Made by a program: the position numbers and the translations under genes
From: Mortierella sp. BCC40632
Taxonomy: Eukaryota; Mortierellomycota; Mortierellomycetes; Mortierellales; Mortierellaceae
DNA length: 64,000 bases
Assembly (NCBI GenBank): GCA_011634665.1
Contig: WAEK01000003.1
Span: 998,001-1,062,000, forward strand
Direction of reading: 5' to 3'
Shown: piece by piece, positions 53,338-64,000 of the stretch
Numbering within the stretch: the first letter of the stretch is position 1
Layout of the letters: every line of letters begins with the position of its first letter
The notes under the pieces: generated by a model
Databases searched by the model: none
Seen by the model: the letters and a program-made list of their open reading frames with translations, nothing else
Told to the model about the DNA's origin: nothing

Positions 53338-55420
53338 ATGAACGGAATCGACCTCAGTCTGGACGACATCATCAAGAAGCAACGTGGGGAGAAGAAGCAT
53401 CACAAAAAGCCAAACAAGACAGGAGCAGCAAAGACCCGTGTGATCCCAAAAAAGACAGGAGGAGTGGCCAAGGCTAAAACAACCATTAAAACTGAAAAGT
53501 TTGCAAGATCCTCCTCGAAGCCAAAAGCTCCCCATGCTGTAAGTTCGGGAATCTGTAGAGAAAAAAATGTAGAGGAGAAGGGGAGAAAGACTCGTCCTAA
53601 ACATTGCTCGAATGTCTCTTGTCATTGACTCGGTGGTCATCGTCTCATCCATAGAAACCAATCACTGTCAAGAAGGAACAGGCATTGTTCACAGAGTCAT
53701 ACAAGGCAGCAAAGGCGCCAATCAAGGAGATCTTTACCGCTGGATACATCCCAAAGGCTTCCACAAGCCTGAAACTCTTCACGACAAACTACAAGAAGGA
53801 GGCCCAGAGGAAAGAGGCGCTGAAGGCGGCCGCTGGTCCCCTGACCACCAAACCACTTCGACTTGTCACGACACAACAGGTGAAGAAGGAAACTCCTCCT
53901 TCAAATGTAAACCAGAGACGGGCGGATCTGCACGATGAACGTATTCCAACAGAGCCACGGGCAATGCGCAAGGAGATGGAGCAAAGACAGCCACAGCAGC
54001 ATCATCAGCAGTCGCGACAGCAAAATCCACCAGCACAGCAGCAGCACCATCATCAACACCAACAACATCAACACCACCAACAACAACAACAACAGCAGCA
54101 GCAGCAGCAGCAACGGTCTTCTAACGTCCGTGGAGGAGACTTTTACCGACCAACTAGTAACGCAAATGGCCGCGTAGACGACAGAGGCAATGACAGAAGG
54201 GGCAGCGAGACGTACTCAAATGCCCGTGGAGGTCCTAGCGATCACGGCACTAGACACAACAATGGCGGCTATGCTGGCAACAGCAGCAACAGCAGCAGCA
54301 ATAATAACTACAGCAGTGGTCACGGCAACCAGGGTAACAACAATACTGGCAATAATTCGAGGCAGGCCCAGAGTCCAGAGAGAAATGCTCGTCAAGAATC
54401 GAGGATGCCTCCACAACAGACCAATAACAGAGCGCCGTTGCAACAGACTAACCACAGAGCACCAGAGAAGGATTCCTCGTCCATGGATGTGGACATGGAG
54501 GATGCTCCGATCTCTATCCGGGGTTCTGCTCCTGGATCCAATGTTAGTTTCAAGGGCGAAAGTGGTCCTGTGACGATCGAGATCGAAAACTTGGACCCAG
54601 AAACAACTGCCGAGGATGTTAAGGTAATGAGAGCTAGATACTCTTTGCAAAATATGTAAAAGTCTGCCGGCACAGCTTCCTCTTCTCCTCTTCCCCTTCC
54701 CCTTCCCCCCTCTCACTTTCCTGCGGACAACAAGCAACATGCTGGACATTAACCCCTGGCTTTCTTATTGGTCCATTAGTTTGTTTGCTCCCGATTCGGT
54801 GAGATAAAATCATGCATTTGCTCCCATGGTTTCTCGCAAGTCACCTATGCAAGGAAAGCTGCCGGTCTGGCCGCCATCGAGAACTTGCATGGAAAGAAGG
54901 CTGATAATGGTGAGTGGTCACTAGCCATATGAGCTACATAATATCCGCGAATCCCCACAGATTCTCATTTGATACTAAAACATTTGTACCTCCTGTGGTT
55001 CTTCTCCACTTGATTTTTACTACCGAAAAACTCCAGGCAAGATTCTCCGAGTCACAATGAGGAAGAATGCGGTTATTCATGATACCTTTCAACGTCCCGC
55101 TCCGAGCTCAATTGCGGGTCCGATGAAGATCCTGACCAAGGCCGTCCAGGGAACGTAAGTGGAGCGTTGGAATCACACTATCCATCCAGCACACAATAAG
55201 ACTTTTTTTTGTACCATGGTTTCAAGTCTAACCTTCCGACCACCTCGTCCTTTTTTTCAACTTTTATTCTAGAATCGGGAACCCTGGTACGCTCTATTCG
55301 GACCATATTGTCGCAGCGGAGAATATTTTGAAGGCCCAACAGCACAGGATGGCACAGCTACAGCAGGAGGAGCAGCGTCTCATTTCTCTCAACAGACAGC
55401 CAGACACAGATATGTACTAA
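53338..55420 (+). CDS. ALYREF/Yra1-like RRM protein (mRNA export adaptor)
   Basis: Probably a nuclear adaptor linking spliced mRNA to the UAP56/Sub2 helicase and export receptor. Five exons keep frame: 53338-53538, 53655-54623, 54780-54909, 55037-55154 and 55273-55420, giving 521 aa. The N-terminus MNGIDLSLDDIIKKQRGEK matches the UAP56-binding motif of ALYREF/Yra1. A basic K-rich region follows. Residues about 170-300 are very rich in Q, H and N, including a polyQ run (DNA about 54077-54112), then RGG-like and SN-rich parts. A divergent RRM spans about 371-450 (VTIEIENLDPETTAEDVK, then FGEIKSC, FSQVTYARKAAGLAAIENLHG, ILRVTMRKN) and is split by introns. The C-terminus has a Q/E-rich helix and ends NRQPDTDMY. 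It is much larger than typical ALYREF, so orthology is likely but not certain. Confidence 0.8.
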
Positions 55421-55427
55421 TGTATAA

Positions 55428-55433
55428 AATAAA
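55428..55433 (+). terminator. Candidate polyadenylation signal of the ALYREF-like gene
   Basis: AATAAA lies 8 bp after the stop codon, within the short gap before eIF4G. Confidence 0.4.
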
Positions 55434-55631
55434 TGACAGGTTCTGACCACACGTGCACAGGGGGCCCTTAACGAGAGAGAGTGTGCTTTTTTTGGTCCTT
55501 TTGGAGCCTGAGAGGTGGCAATGGCACCGTGCCCATTCATATTCATTCCGCCCTTCGCCCGTCCACCCCATTCCGCAACTCTTTCTCTCATTTTAAACAG
55601 AACATTGCTGTATTCTGAACCCTCTACTTCC

Positions 55632-56639
55632 ATGAACCATCAACCACTGTCCAAGCAGCACCAGCAGCACCTGAATCTACCTTCGACACCTCCCTACAAC
55701 GTTCCAACTCCGCCGGCATCAAGTAGTAGCGTGCATCGCAAGTCAAGCGCCGCGTCTTCTCGCGCTACTTCGTACTCCGCCCAACGTTATCCTCCTGGTC
55801 AATCGCCAACGTTTCGGTCTAGGACTGCAGAAAGCGGACCCTCTCCGCATCCTCCTTCTTCTCCTTCTTCTGGCACAACCATCTCTTCAGGACCTTTTCC
55901 AGCGTATTCACAACCGCGCCACCTTCATCCGCCACCGCCATCATCGTTGTCGTCGTCGTCTTTGTCGTCGTCACCATCAAGGCCACCCTGGACCAGCGCT
56001 GCTTCTTACAAGTCAAGGCCATCTTCCAGAAGGCAGGGCCAAAAGAACCCGACTGAAGTCAATGGACTGGCACCCGCAGCCCCTGTCGAGACATCCAATG
56101 TGTAAGTGTCCACGGCTCTGATTATTGGTTTCAAGAGACAAAGATAAGGATGGGTGGTATGAAGAAAGAAAAAGGGAAAAAAAAAAAAAAAAAAAAACTG
56201 TGGATTTAGGTGTATTCCTGAGAAGGGCATTATCCTTTTCCAGTATCTTTGCCACTGAAGTTGTCTGGGAAAGGAGGAACTGTATGCGTGTATATTTTTA
56301 TAAATGTGTGGATCGCAGGCGGTGTGGTAAAATAGAGAAAAAAAGTGAGCTGTCACCCACAAGAGACAGGCAAAGGGGGCGAAAAAAAAAAAAAAAAAAA
56401 ACCTACTGCCAAGCAGCAATCTAACTGATTGATCATCTGCATTGTCCAGACCAAGAGGAGGATCACACACCTCTAGTGTGGACTCCGTGAAAGGACCCGA
56501 CTATCAGACGGGCACAGTATCAACACCCAGGGAACCTGGTAGGCAAAGAAATACCGCAGCAACTGATGTGTGGAATTCTCTGGGGAGGCGTACATCAATC
56601 GGTGGCTCCTCGCTAGATCACAGCTTGCTTTTTTTTCTT

Positions 56640-56670
<31 letters not shown>

Positions 56671-59600
56671 TTTTCTTTTTTTTTCTTTTTTCTTTTTTTT
56701 TTCTTTGCTCTCTGCGCCTTCAAGGTAGCTGCAGTGGACTCTGGTCTTCTAATCACCAATTCTCTCACTTAACCTCACTCTTATGTTTATGCTGCATCTA
56801 AAAGGGGCTTTTGATGAAAATATTCATGTCAGTGCAGGAAATGCTGGCGCAGTCGACCCATCGCCGCCAAGTAACGATTCTATGCCGACTATCAAAGCCA
56901 GGAATCGAACAAGTGAAATGAGCATCGAGGGCTCAGCACAGAGGACCAGTGATGACTCTAGAAGACCAGGCAATGCCAAGGTAGACAATTTGGCATTAGA
57001 GGCTCTCTTTTTTCAACCATGCAGTCTGTGAAACTGAACCAGATCAGGAACACAAAAATTAACCGGTATTGCCTAAATATGACCACATGTCCAGGCTGGT
57101 AATGGCTATGGAGCTCCAAATAGGTCCTATTCACCGAAGCCCCCTGCAGGTGATCAGGAACGCAAGCCAGGCCTTATGAGGAGAGCCGAGAGGAACACTC
57201 TGTCACCACCAAGATCTAGCCAGGATCATAGAACCTCCTACCATCATCCAGGTCGACCACCACAGTCGAATCAGTTTCAACCTCAGCAGCAGCAGCAACA
57301 GCAACAGCAGCAACACCAACACCAACACCAAAATCAGCACCAACACCAGAACCAACATCACCACCAGCCTCAGCAGCAGCCTCCTTATTATCCCAACCAT
57401 GTGGTCTCTGCGCAAAATATCCCACAACTTGTGTATCCAAACTCACAACCATTGCCACGGCCCTATCAACCTGCACTCCAAGCTATGAATACACATCCTC
57501 TTCAGTATTCACAAAGACCTCGGCCAAACCTTCAAGGCTATCCTCCCCACTCCGTTTTTCAACGTGCTGAACCGCCATCATCAGGGGCTGGAAGTTACTC
57601 GGAAGAGTATCAAGTGCCTCCAGGGATCCCTCCAGGTGCTACCATGACACCCCTACCAATGCCGACGGTCATGTTGCAGCAACCTCCAATGAATCATATG
57701 TCTAATACTGCCAATGCTGTCCAACCGTCTGTTCAGCAGTACGGACCCTATCATCACCATCCGACCCCTGGCATGTGGACTTCACCATATGTAAGCCGTT
57801 TTTTTTTTTTTATTTATTTGAAATCCTTCGAACTTTTCTGCTCTTAATTTATTCGTGTGGTCCTGGAGTGGCGATCTGTAATTAATGCTCCTTTCTCTGA
57901 TGTTTTGTTTCGTTTTTATAGTTCATAGGACAGTATGAGTATGATTACTATGGCCAGCCTCCAATGATGTATCATCCAGCCTCTTCTTACCAATATATCG
58001 CCCCTCCACCTCCGCCAGTCCAAGGAAGAGGATTAAATACGAGTGCGCCAGCGTTTAATCCTCGGCCAACTCCTTCCAGGAAAGTTCCAATAATCAACCC
58101 GGCTACGAACAAGGAAGTGGATCCCCGTGTATCGAGAGAAGGCTCACTAACTGGGGAGACCAATGGCAACCCTGTTGTCAAGGGTCCGTCTGTGATTGAT
58201 ATGAAAAAGCCGGATGATAGTCAAGGGAGAGGTCTGATCAATTCGACTGCGGCAGCCTCATCGAAACAAATGGATGAGCCAAAGGTCGTTGATACGACGA
58301 ATGAGGGTAATCAAGTAGAGGCTGAGGAGGAGGAGGAGGGCGTTGCTCGAGAAGAAAGTGAAGCTCGAGAACGTGAAGAAGCAGAAAGGCAACAGCCACT
58401 CGTGGAGGAAGTAGAAGACAAAGAAGCAGAGCGGAAAGTCAAAGAGGAGAAAGAGCGCCTTGAACGAGAAGAAAGTGAGCGTCGAAAGCAAGCGGAAGCG
58501 GAAGAGGAGCAACAACGACAACGGATAGAACAGGAGCGCCTTGAGAAAGAGCGTCAAGAGAGTGAAGAAAGGGGGCGTCTTGAGAAGGAGCGTCTTGAGA
58601 AGGAGCGCCTTGAGAAGGAGCGCCTTGAGAAGGAACAGTTCGAGAAGGAGCAACTCGAGAAAGAGCGGCGCGAGAAAGAACAGCTTGAGAAGGAAAGACT
58701 CGAGAAGGAAAGGCTCGAGATGGAAAGGCTCGAGATGGAAAGGCTCGAGATGGAAAGGCTCGAGAAAGACCGACTCGAAAAGGAACGGCTCGAGATGGAA
58801 AGACTTGAGAAAGAACAACTTGAGAAGCAAAGACTCGAGAAGGAAAGACTCGAGAAGGAAAGACTCGAGAAGGAAAGACTCGTGAAAGACTTATTTGAAA
58901 AGGAGCAACTTGAGGCGGAGCGTCTAGAGAAGGAAAGACTCGAGAAGGAAGATCAAGTGCGCCGCGAAGCAGCCGAGATGCATAGCAGGGAATTAACAGA
59001 ACGCAGTCTCGAGGTCATCAAAGAAGCTGAGGTGCCACCCATGGATAATGAAGAGCTTTTACTGGTTGATGAACCTCAAAGTCGACTCGTTGAGGAGGCT
59101 CGACGCATGAGCACAGGACTGGATAGTGGTGCTCAGGACATTCCAATCGCGGATAAGGCTCGCAGGGAATCGATTTCTAGTGCACGCCAAGGGTCGATGA
59201 TCGGCAACAGGTTAGATTCTAACCGGAGCCCTCCGGTGGACCAAGGACCAGAGCATCTCGTCAGTGATCGTCGTTTCAATGACTTTGATAATGTTGTCTA
59301 TCCTCCTGGGATCAAGTCACCACCTGTTCAAGATGGTGATGGAAGGATTCGATACAGTCGCGATTTTATGTTGCAGTTCAAAGATGTCTGTAAGAACAAA
59401 CCAACCTCTTATCGAACCTTGCAAGCCTATGGTGTAGCCAATCCCGAACCTGAGCGTCGAGTGTCGATATCCTCCGAGTTTGCATATGGCGGACAGCGCC
59501 CAGGTCCATCGCCAATTGGACGTGGCGGCCCCATCTCGGAACGAATGATTGAGCCATACAAACTGGACACTGCGCTGGCACGCAGCGGTCGCTCATTCAG

Positions 59601-61591
59601 TCATGACCAGCGATACCTCCCCACGAAGATCGGTCGATCCCCAAGCGATAATGTCCTGACGCCGCGAGGCAGCCCACTCTCCAGGACTCCGTCCTATCGT
59701 ACCTCCAGGGGACCTCGGAGCGGCGGTGGAGGAGGAGGTGGAAGCTACGGTAGAGGCAGCGATCGGGGGAGACAGGAACTTGTATCACCCACACCACCAG
59801 AGTTTGCACCTCTTGTCAAGACGGAGAACGCATGGGTCCCCAGGCCGAGTGCAGGCCATTCTTTGTCATCTATCTCTGCGAATGAGCCAATCACTCAAGA
59901 CTTGGTGGCACGCAAGGTGAAAGCTCTGCTGAACAAGTTGACGATGGATAATATTGGACGTATTTCGAGCCAGGTGATCGAGATTGCGAATCTCAGCACC
60001 AAGGAATCGGATGGTACCACTCTGAAGCACTGTATCCATCTCATCTTTGAAAAAGCTACGGATGAGCCGAATTTCGGTTCTGTCTATGCTTCCCTCTGTG
60101 CTAGGTTGCAAGCAGAGATCTCTCCAGATGTCAAAGATGAAGCATTACCAGGATCTACGGGAGGAAAACTTTTCCGCAAGTACCTCCTTTCCATTTGTCA
60201 AGAAGAGTTTGAGCGAGGTTGGAAGGACAAGGCAACTCTTGACGGAGCCACACTGAGTGATAAAGATGGACCGGACCTTATGTCGGACGAGTACTATGTC
60301 ATGATGAAGGCAAAGCGGCAAGGTCTTGGTCTGATCCAGTTTATTGGCGAGTTGTACAAAGAAAAGATGCTGATCGAAAAGATTATGCACGAATGTGTCA
60401 GGAAGTTGATTGCGGATGTGACGAATCCAGAAGAAGAGGAAACCGAGGGTCTTTGCAAACTCATGACAACTGTCGGAGTATTATTGGATCGACCCGAGGC
60501 CAAGAGTCATATGGATATTTATTTCTATAGGATGCAGGAACTCACCAGGAACCCAAAGCTTTCGAGTCGAGTTCGGTTTTTGGTCCAGGATGTGATTGAC
60601 ATGCGAGCCAATCATTGGGTGTCTCGACGGGAGACCTCTGGTCCAAAGACGATTGCAAAAATCCACGAAGAGGCAGCCAAGGAACAACAAGAGCAAGAAA
60701 TAATGCGTCGTACAACCTCAAGCAGTCGAGATCAACCTAACCGACGTGAGCAAATGAGTCGAGGACCATCCTTCCGCAATGACTATCCACAGCTCCAGTC
60801 ACCGAACAAGAAGATGGACCTCTCCAACTTTGGCAACACGAGCCGGTCCAAAGGGAATGACATGACTTTTGAGCCGACGACAGCTGCCTTTGGAGCCTTT
60901 TCCAAGAATAAGCGCCCTGCACCCGTGAGTGCAAAGCGATCAACTCAAGTGGGACTCTCTAATACATTTGCGTAAGTAGCTCTAGGCATTTATTTTTGTC
61001 CGCTCCCTCTTTTTCTTTACTGACCAGCTTGAACCGTTTCCTATTTTCTATTCTATTTTTTTCTTTTCTTTTGCCAGTGCTCTGCAAGATATTATGGATC
61101 ACAAGGCTGAGAATGATAGACCGGTTCCGACAGAACGACCCAAGCTCAATATCATGCCACGGTCGATCCCCCTTCCTGAACAAGAGTCCGGGGCGGGATC
61201 ACCCAGTCATTCCAGGCCAGAGCCTAAAAAGACGCAAGAGCAAGCGATGAGGAGCATTTCAACTACCTTGAAAGAGTATCTGTCACTTCGGGACATGACT
61301 GAGCTTGTAGCAAGTCTTGAGGAGCTTGATCGATGTTATGTGCCCTTGTTGGTGGCCGAGTTTGTGACCCAGGTCATGGGCATGAAAGCTGAAGATGTAA
61401 ATCAAGTAGCAAAGGCATTCCAAGAGTTGAAAAGTCAAGAACGAATTTCGTCCGCCGAGTTTGAAGAAGGATTCAAGGGACCGTTGGAAGAGTTGGAGGA
61501 TCTTGCGATTGATGTCCCGAATGCCTATAAATATGCAGGACAATTGCTGGAGGCGGCGGGACTTGACCCTAGCAATGTTAAAAAGTCTTGA
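55632..61591 (+). CDS. Translation initiation factor eIF4G
   Basis: The scaffold of the cap-binding complex, bridging eIF4E, eIF4A and the ribosome. Exons 55632-56101, 56450-56538, 56838-56980, 57095-57790, 57922-60971 and 61078-61591 keep frame and give about 1653 aa. The second exon's donor may instead be at 56601 (same phase, 21 residues longer). In-frame ATGs at 55515 and 55521 are alternatives to the chosen start. The N-terminal half is disordered, with a Q/H tract at DNA 57280-57376. A charged pentad repeat follows (residues about 685-810). YSRDFMLQF at about 944 looks like the eIF4E-binding site, with Met where Leu is usual. The MIF4G domain spans about 1129-1360 (ARKVKALLNKLT, FEKATDEPNF, RKYLLSICQEEFERGW). 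An MA3 domain closes the protein (about 1543-1653: KEYLSLRDMTELVASL). It starts 211 bp after the ALYREF-like gene. Confidence 0.93.
58576..58950 (+). repeat. 15-bp coding minisatellite (RLEKE pentads) in eIF4G
   Basis: About 25 tandem 15-bp units encoding the pentad R-L-E-K-E, with variants such as RLEME, QLEKE and QFEKE. The DNA varies between CTTGAGAAGGAGCGC-type and CTCGAGAAGGAAAGA-type units, suggesting separate expansions. The peptide is predicted to be one long charged helix. Confidence 0.93.
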
Positions 61592-61802
61592 AAAAGGGAG
61601 AGAAAAGAAAAGAAAGACAAAAAGTAGCCCCTCGCAATATAATAGTAATAAAAAAAAAGAGAGAGAGAGAAAGAGAGAGAGGGAGAGAGAGAGAAAAAAA
61701 AGGGCAGTGTGTGGTGGTGGCTTTGATTCCATAGAAGTGCTTCAAAAGGATGAGCAAGATCTTGGTTACAGGAGACTCTCCATCCATCCATTTATATGCG
61801 CC

Positions 61803-63374
61803 ATGTTCAAGAACACGTTCGTGGTAATGTCCGAGACGACATTCTTTGTGGAGCTTTGTTCGCTCGAAAGGTCATGGGCCTTGTCATTGGGCATTGCTGA
61901 CAGTCTAGTAACCAATGAGTGTGCTATTAAAAATAATAATAATGACTAGTCAGGATTCCTGTCTATTTTCTATAGTCTTGGGTATGAGCCAACTGAAATG
62001 ACCCTTCTGTTCATGCTCTTTATTGAAAAGAGTCTGCTCCAGGCTCCAATGAGGTCAATGAGGCCAATGAGGCGAGACCAGAGACTGACTCTATCTCTGC
62101 TACTGTTGTTTATCTGCTGTCGCCGTTGGTGTGTATGTGTGTGAATGCGGCCTATTTGTTTTTTGGGGGGGGGGAGGTATCTAGGTCCGATCCACTTCAA
62201 CTCTGGGGGAAACGTGTAGGACCAGGAGGTCCTCACGCCAGTTCAACCCCAACCAAGTCAAGATCACAACATGAATCCACTCAAGAAGATCATTCCGACA
62301 CTATGGATTCTGACTCTGCCTTACCTACTTCAGGATCGACCATGGAACCTCATATTGAGTTGGTCGTGGACGAGACATTGAATTCTCAGGTTCTCGAGTT
62401 ACTTTCACCCAATCTGATTTCGACTTTTATCACTACACCAGCACTGGCGACTCGGACGTTGGGAATCAAGTTGCCGTTTTTGGTGTTCTTGGTGAAGAAC
62501 TTGGGCAAATACTGGAGTTTTGAGGTCATGGTTCTGGACGATCGAGGCGAGAAACGACGGTTCAGAGCTTCCAACTTTCAGGTCGGAGAAAAAACAATGA
62601 GAATAAGGAGATGTTGTTGATGATGATATTGATGAATAAGGCGAGCGAAAAAGAAAGAGAATGAGAAAGAGGAGAGAAAGAGAGAAATGGGAGAGAAGAA
62701 CAGATGACTGGCATCAACAACGAACAACAAAAAAAAAAAAAAAAAAAAAAAAAAAAGCGTTGATAATGACTAACACAGCCCTTGTCCTCGTCCTAGCGGT
62801 GCTGAGGAACCGAGGAGGTGGTGAAGAAATGCAGGGAGAAGGATATGATGTTGTCGAGATCTCTCCTCTCCTTTTGCTTTTCTTGCCAGTTTAGTGGAAT
62901 CACCGATGCTTTATCCGCAGATATTTCATCGGGTCGGGAATGAGAAGGGTGGAGAACAAGGGGATCTAGGAGAGGGTGATTAGTCGTAGCTATGTTCATT
63001 GACAAGCCTTCTTACTTTTGACTTTTCTTTCTACATCATTCCATCTCTCTTTCTCTTTCTCTTCCTTCCTATCTCTCTCTCTCTCTCTCTCTCTTTTAAC
63101 CCTTTTTTGTTCACTTCTTTCTATACAGTCGACCACACGTGTCAAGCCATACATCACGACGATGCCATTGCGCATGGATCCAGGCTGGAATCAGATCCAA
63201 TTGAACCTGGCAGACTATACAAAGCGTGCCTATGGCACTACCTATGTCGAAACCCTCCGGATCACGATTCATGCCAATTGTCGACTTCGACGTATCTTTT
63301 TCTCGGATCGACTCGTTCCCGAAGAAGAATTGCCTGCAGAGTTCAAGCTTTATCTGCCTGTGGTGAAACAATGA
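61803..63374 (+). CDS. CFAP20: CFAP20/BUG22 homologue
   Basis: A homologue of the highly conserved cilia- and flagella-associated protein 20, which also has nuclear roles in some organisms. Four exons keep frame: 61803-61823 (MFKNTFV), 61950-61981 ([11 protein letters not shown]), 62185-62581 and 63129-63374, giving 231 aa versus about 193 in animals. The conserved course is visible: [126 protein letters not shown]. The extra length is an S/T/D/E-rich insert of about 38 residues after [10 protein letters not shown]. The two tiny first exons were found because their phases and residues fit the family exactly. Confidence 0.95.
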
Positions 63375-64000
63375 CGAGATGGGAGGAAGGAGGGGGGTAC
63401 ACGGTTGAAATATATATATATATATATTTAAGAAAAGAAAAGCAGGGGGGAGAAAAGTGGGAATGGAGCAAATACGTAGGTGTGGTAGTGACTGATATGT
63501 AGTATTAGAAGCATTGCGGATTAATAGAAGGGGGGATGAAATATTAGCTCCACTTGTATGACCACAGGGAAGAGAGAGTGAGTGAGAGAGTGAGTGAGAG
63601 TGAGTGGGAAACGACAAAAGAAGGGGATTTGGGCTGGTCCATGTCTGGACCGGTTCTCTTCGCAAACAGTGATGCCACTTCGAAAGTCCAAGTGCTTTCG
63701 AGAGAGAGAGAAAAAAAATGAAGAGCAGAACCCTTCTCCTTCCCCCTCATCTCTGATTTGTCCACCATGGGGACAAAGTTCCCCAATCTGAAGTTACCCA
63801 TGGCTACCAAAAAAGATTAGGTACAAAGGTATAAGGGGGTGGAAAAAAAAATAGTCTTGGTGGTCCGGGGCAACCCTGTTGTGGTCTGGGCATTTGGGCC
63901 TTTGCGCCCTGGAACAACCTGGAACGACCCGATCATCATGGTACCCAAAGTGTAGGGCGCGTTTACCGCTTTCTCTCTCTCTCTCTCTCTCCTCAAAGAA
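63375..64000. other. Right-end region, no gene seen
   Basis: 3' flank of the CFAP20 homologue and further sequence to the edge. It holds a TA run at 63410-63428, GA repeats and a CT run at 63974-63991. No supported gene. Confidence 0.55.

Overview
The window is nuclear DNA from a filamentous fungus. Genes carry several short spliceosomal introns (mostly GTAAGT...TAG/CAG). The proteins are fungal in type: trifunctional CAD with a degenerate dihydroorotase domain, OPT oligopeptide transporters, a Ste20-type PAK kinase, and an LPMO-like secreted protein. The dense simple-sequence DNA, the urease accessory gene and a CFAP20 homologue (generally absent from Dikarya) suggest an early-diverging zygomycete lineage, perhaps Mortierellomycota. 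That placement is inference; no marker gene settles it.

I support fourteen protein-coding genes. From the left: a urease accessory UreD gene cut by the window edge (-), an LPMO-like secreted protein (-), a calpain-type cysteine peptidase (-, 3 exons) and a PAK/Ste20 kinase with CRIB domain (-, 10 exons). Divergent to the kinase is CAD (+, 6 exons, TATA box). Convergent to CAD is a class 3 aldehyde dehydrogenase (-, 4 exons), followed by a PhoD-like phosphatase (-, at least 4 exons), a DOPA 4,5-dioxygenase family protein (-) and an F-box/LRR protein (+). Two tandem OPT transporter paralogues (-) follow, then a stretch of about 7.8 kb with no gene I can support. The right end holds three co-oriented genes: an ALYREF/Yra1-like RNA-export protein, eIF4G and a CFAP20 homologue.

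I see no single pathway joining the window. Local groupings are the tandem OPT pair and the RNA-export/translation-initiation pair 211 bp apart. Most intergenic DNA is homopolymer runs, GA/CT tracts and other microsatellites. I found no tRNA, rRNA, CRISPR or intact transposon. Gene structures were assembled by eye from splice consensus, reading-frame continuity and family motifs; boundaries I consider uncertain are flagged.
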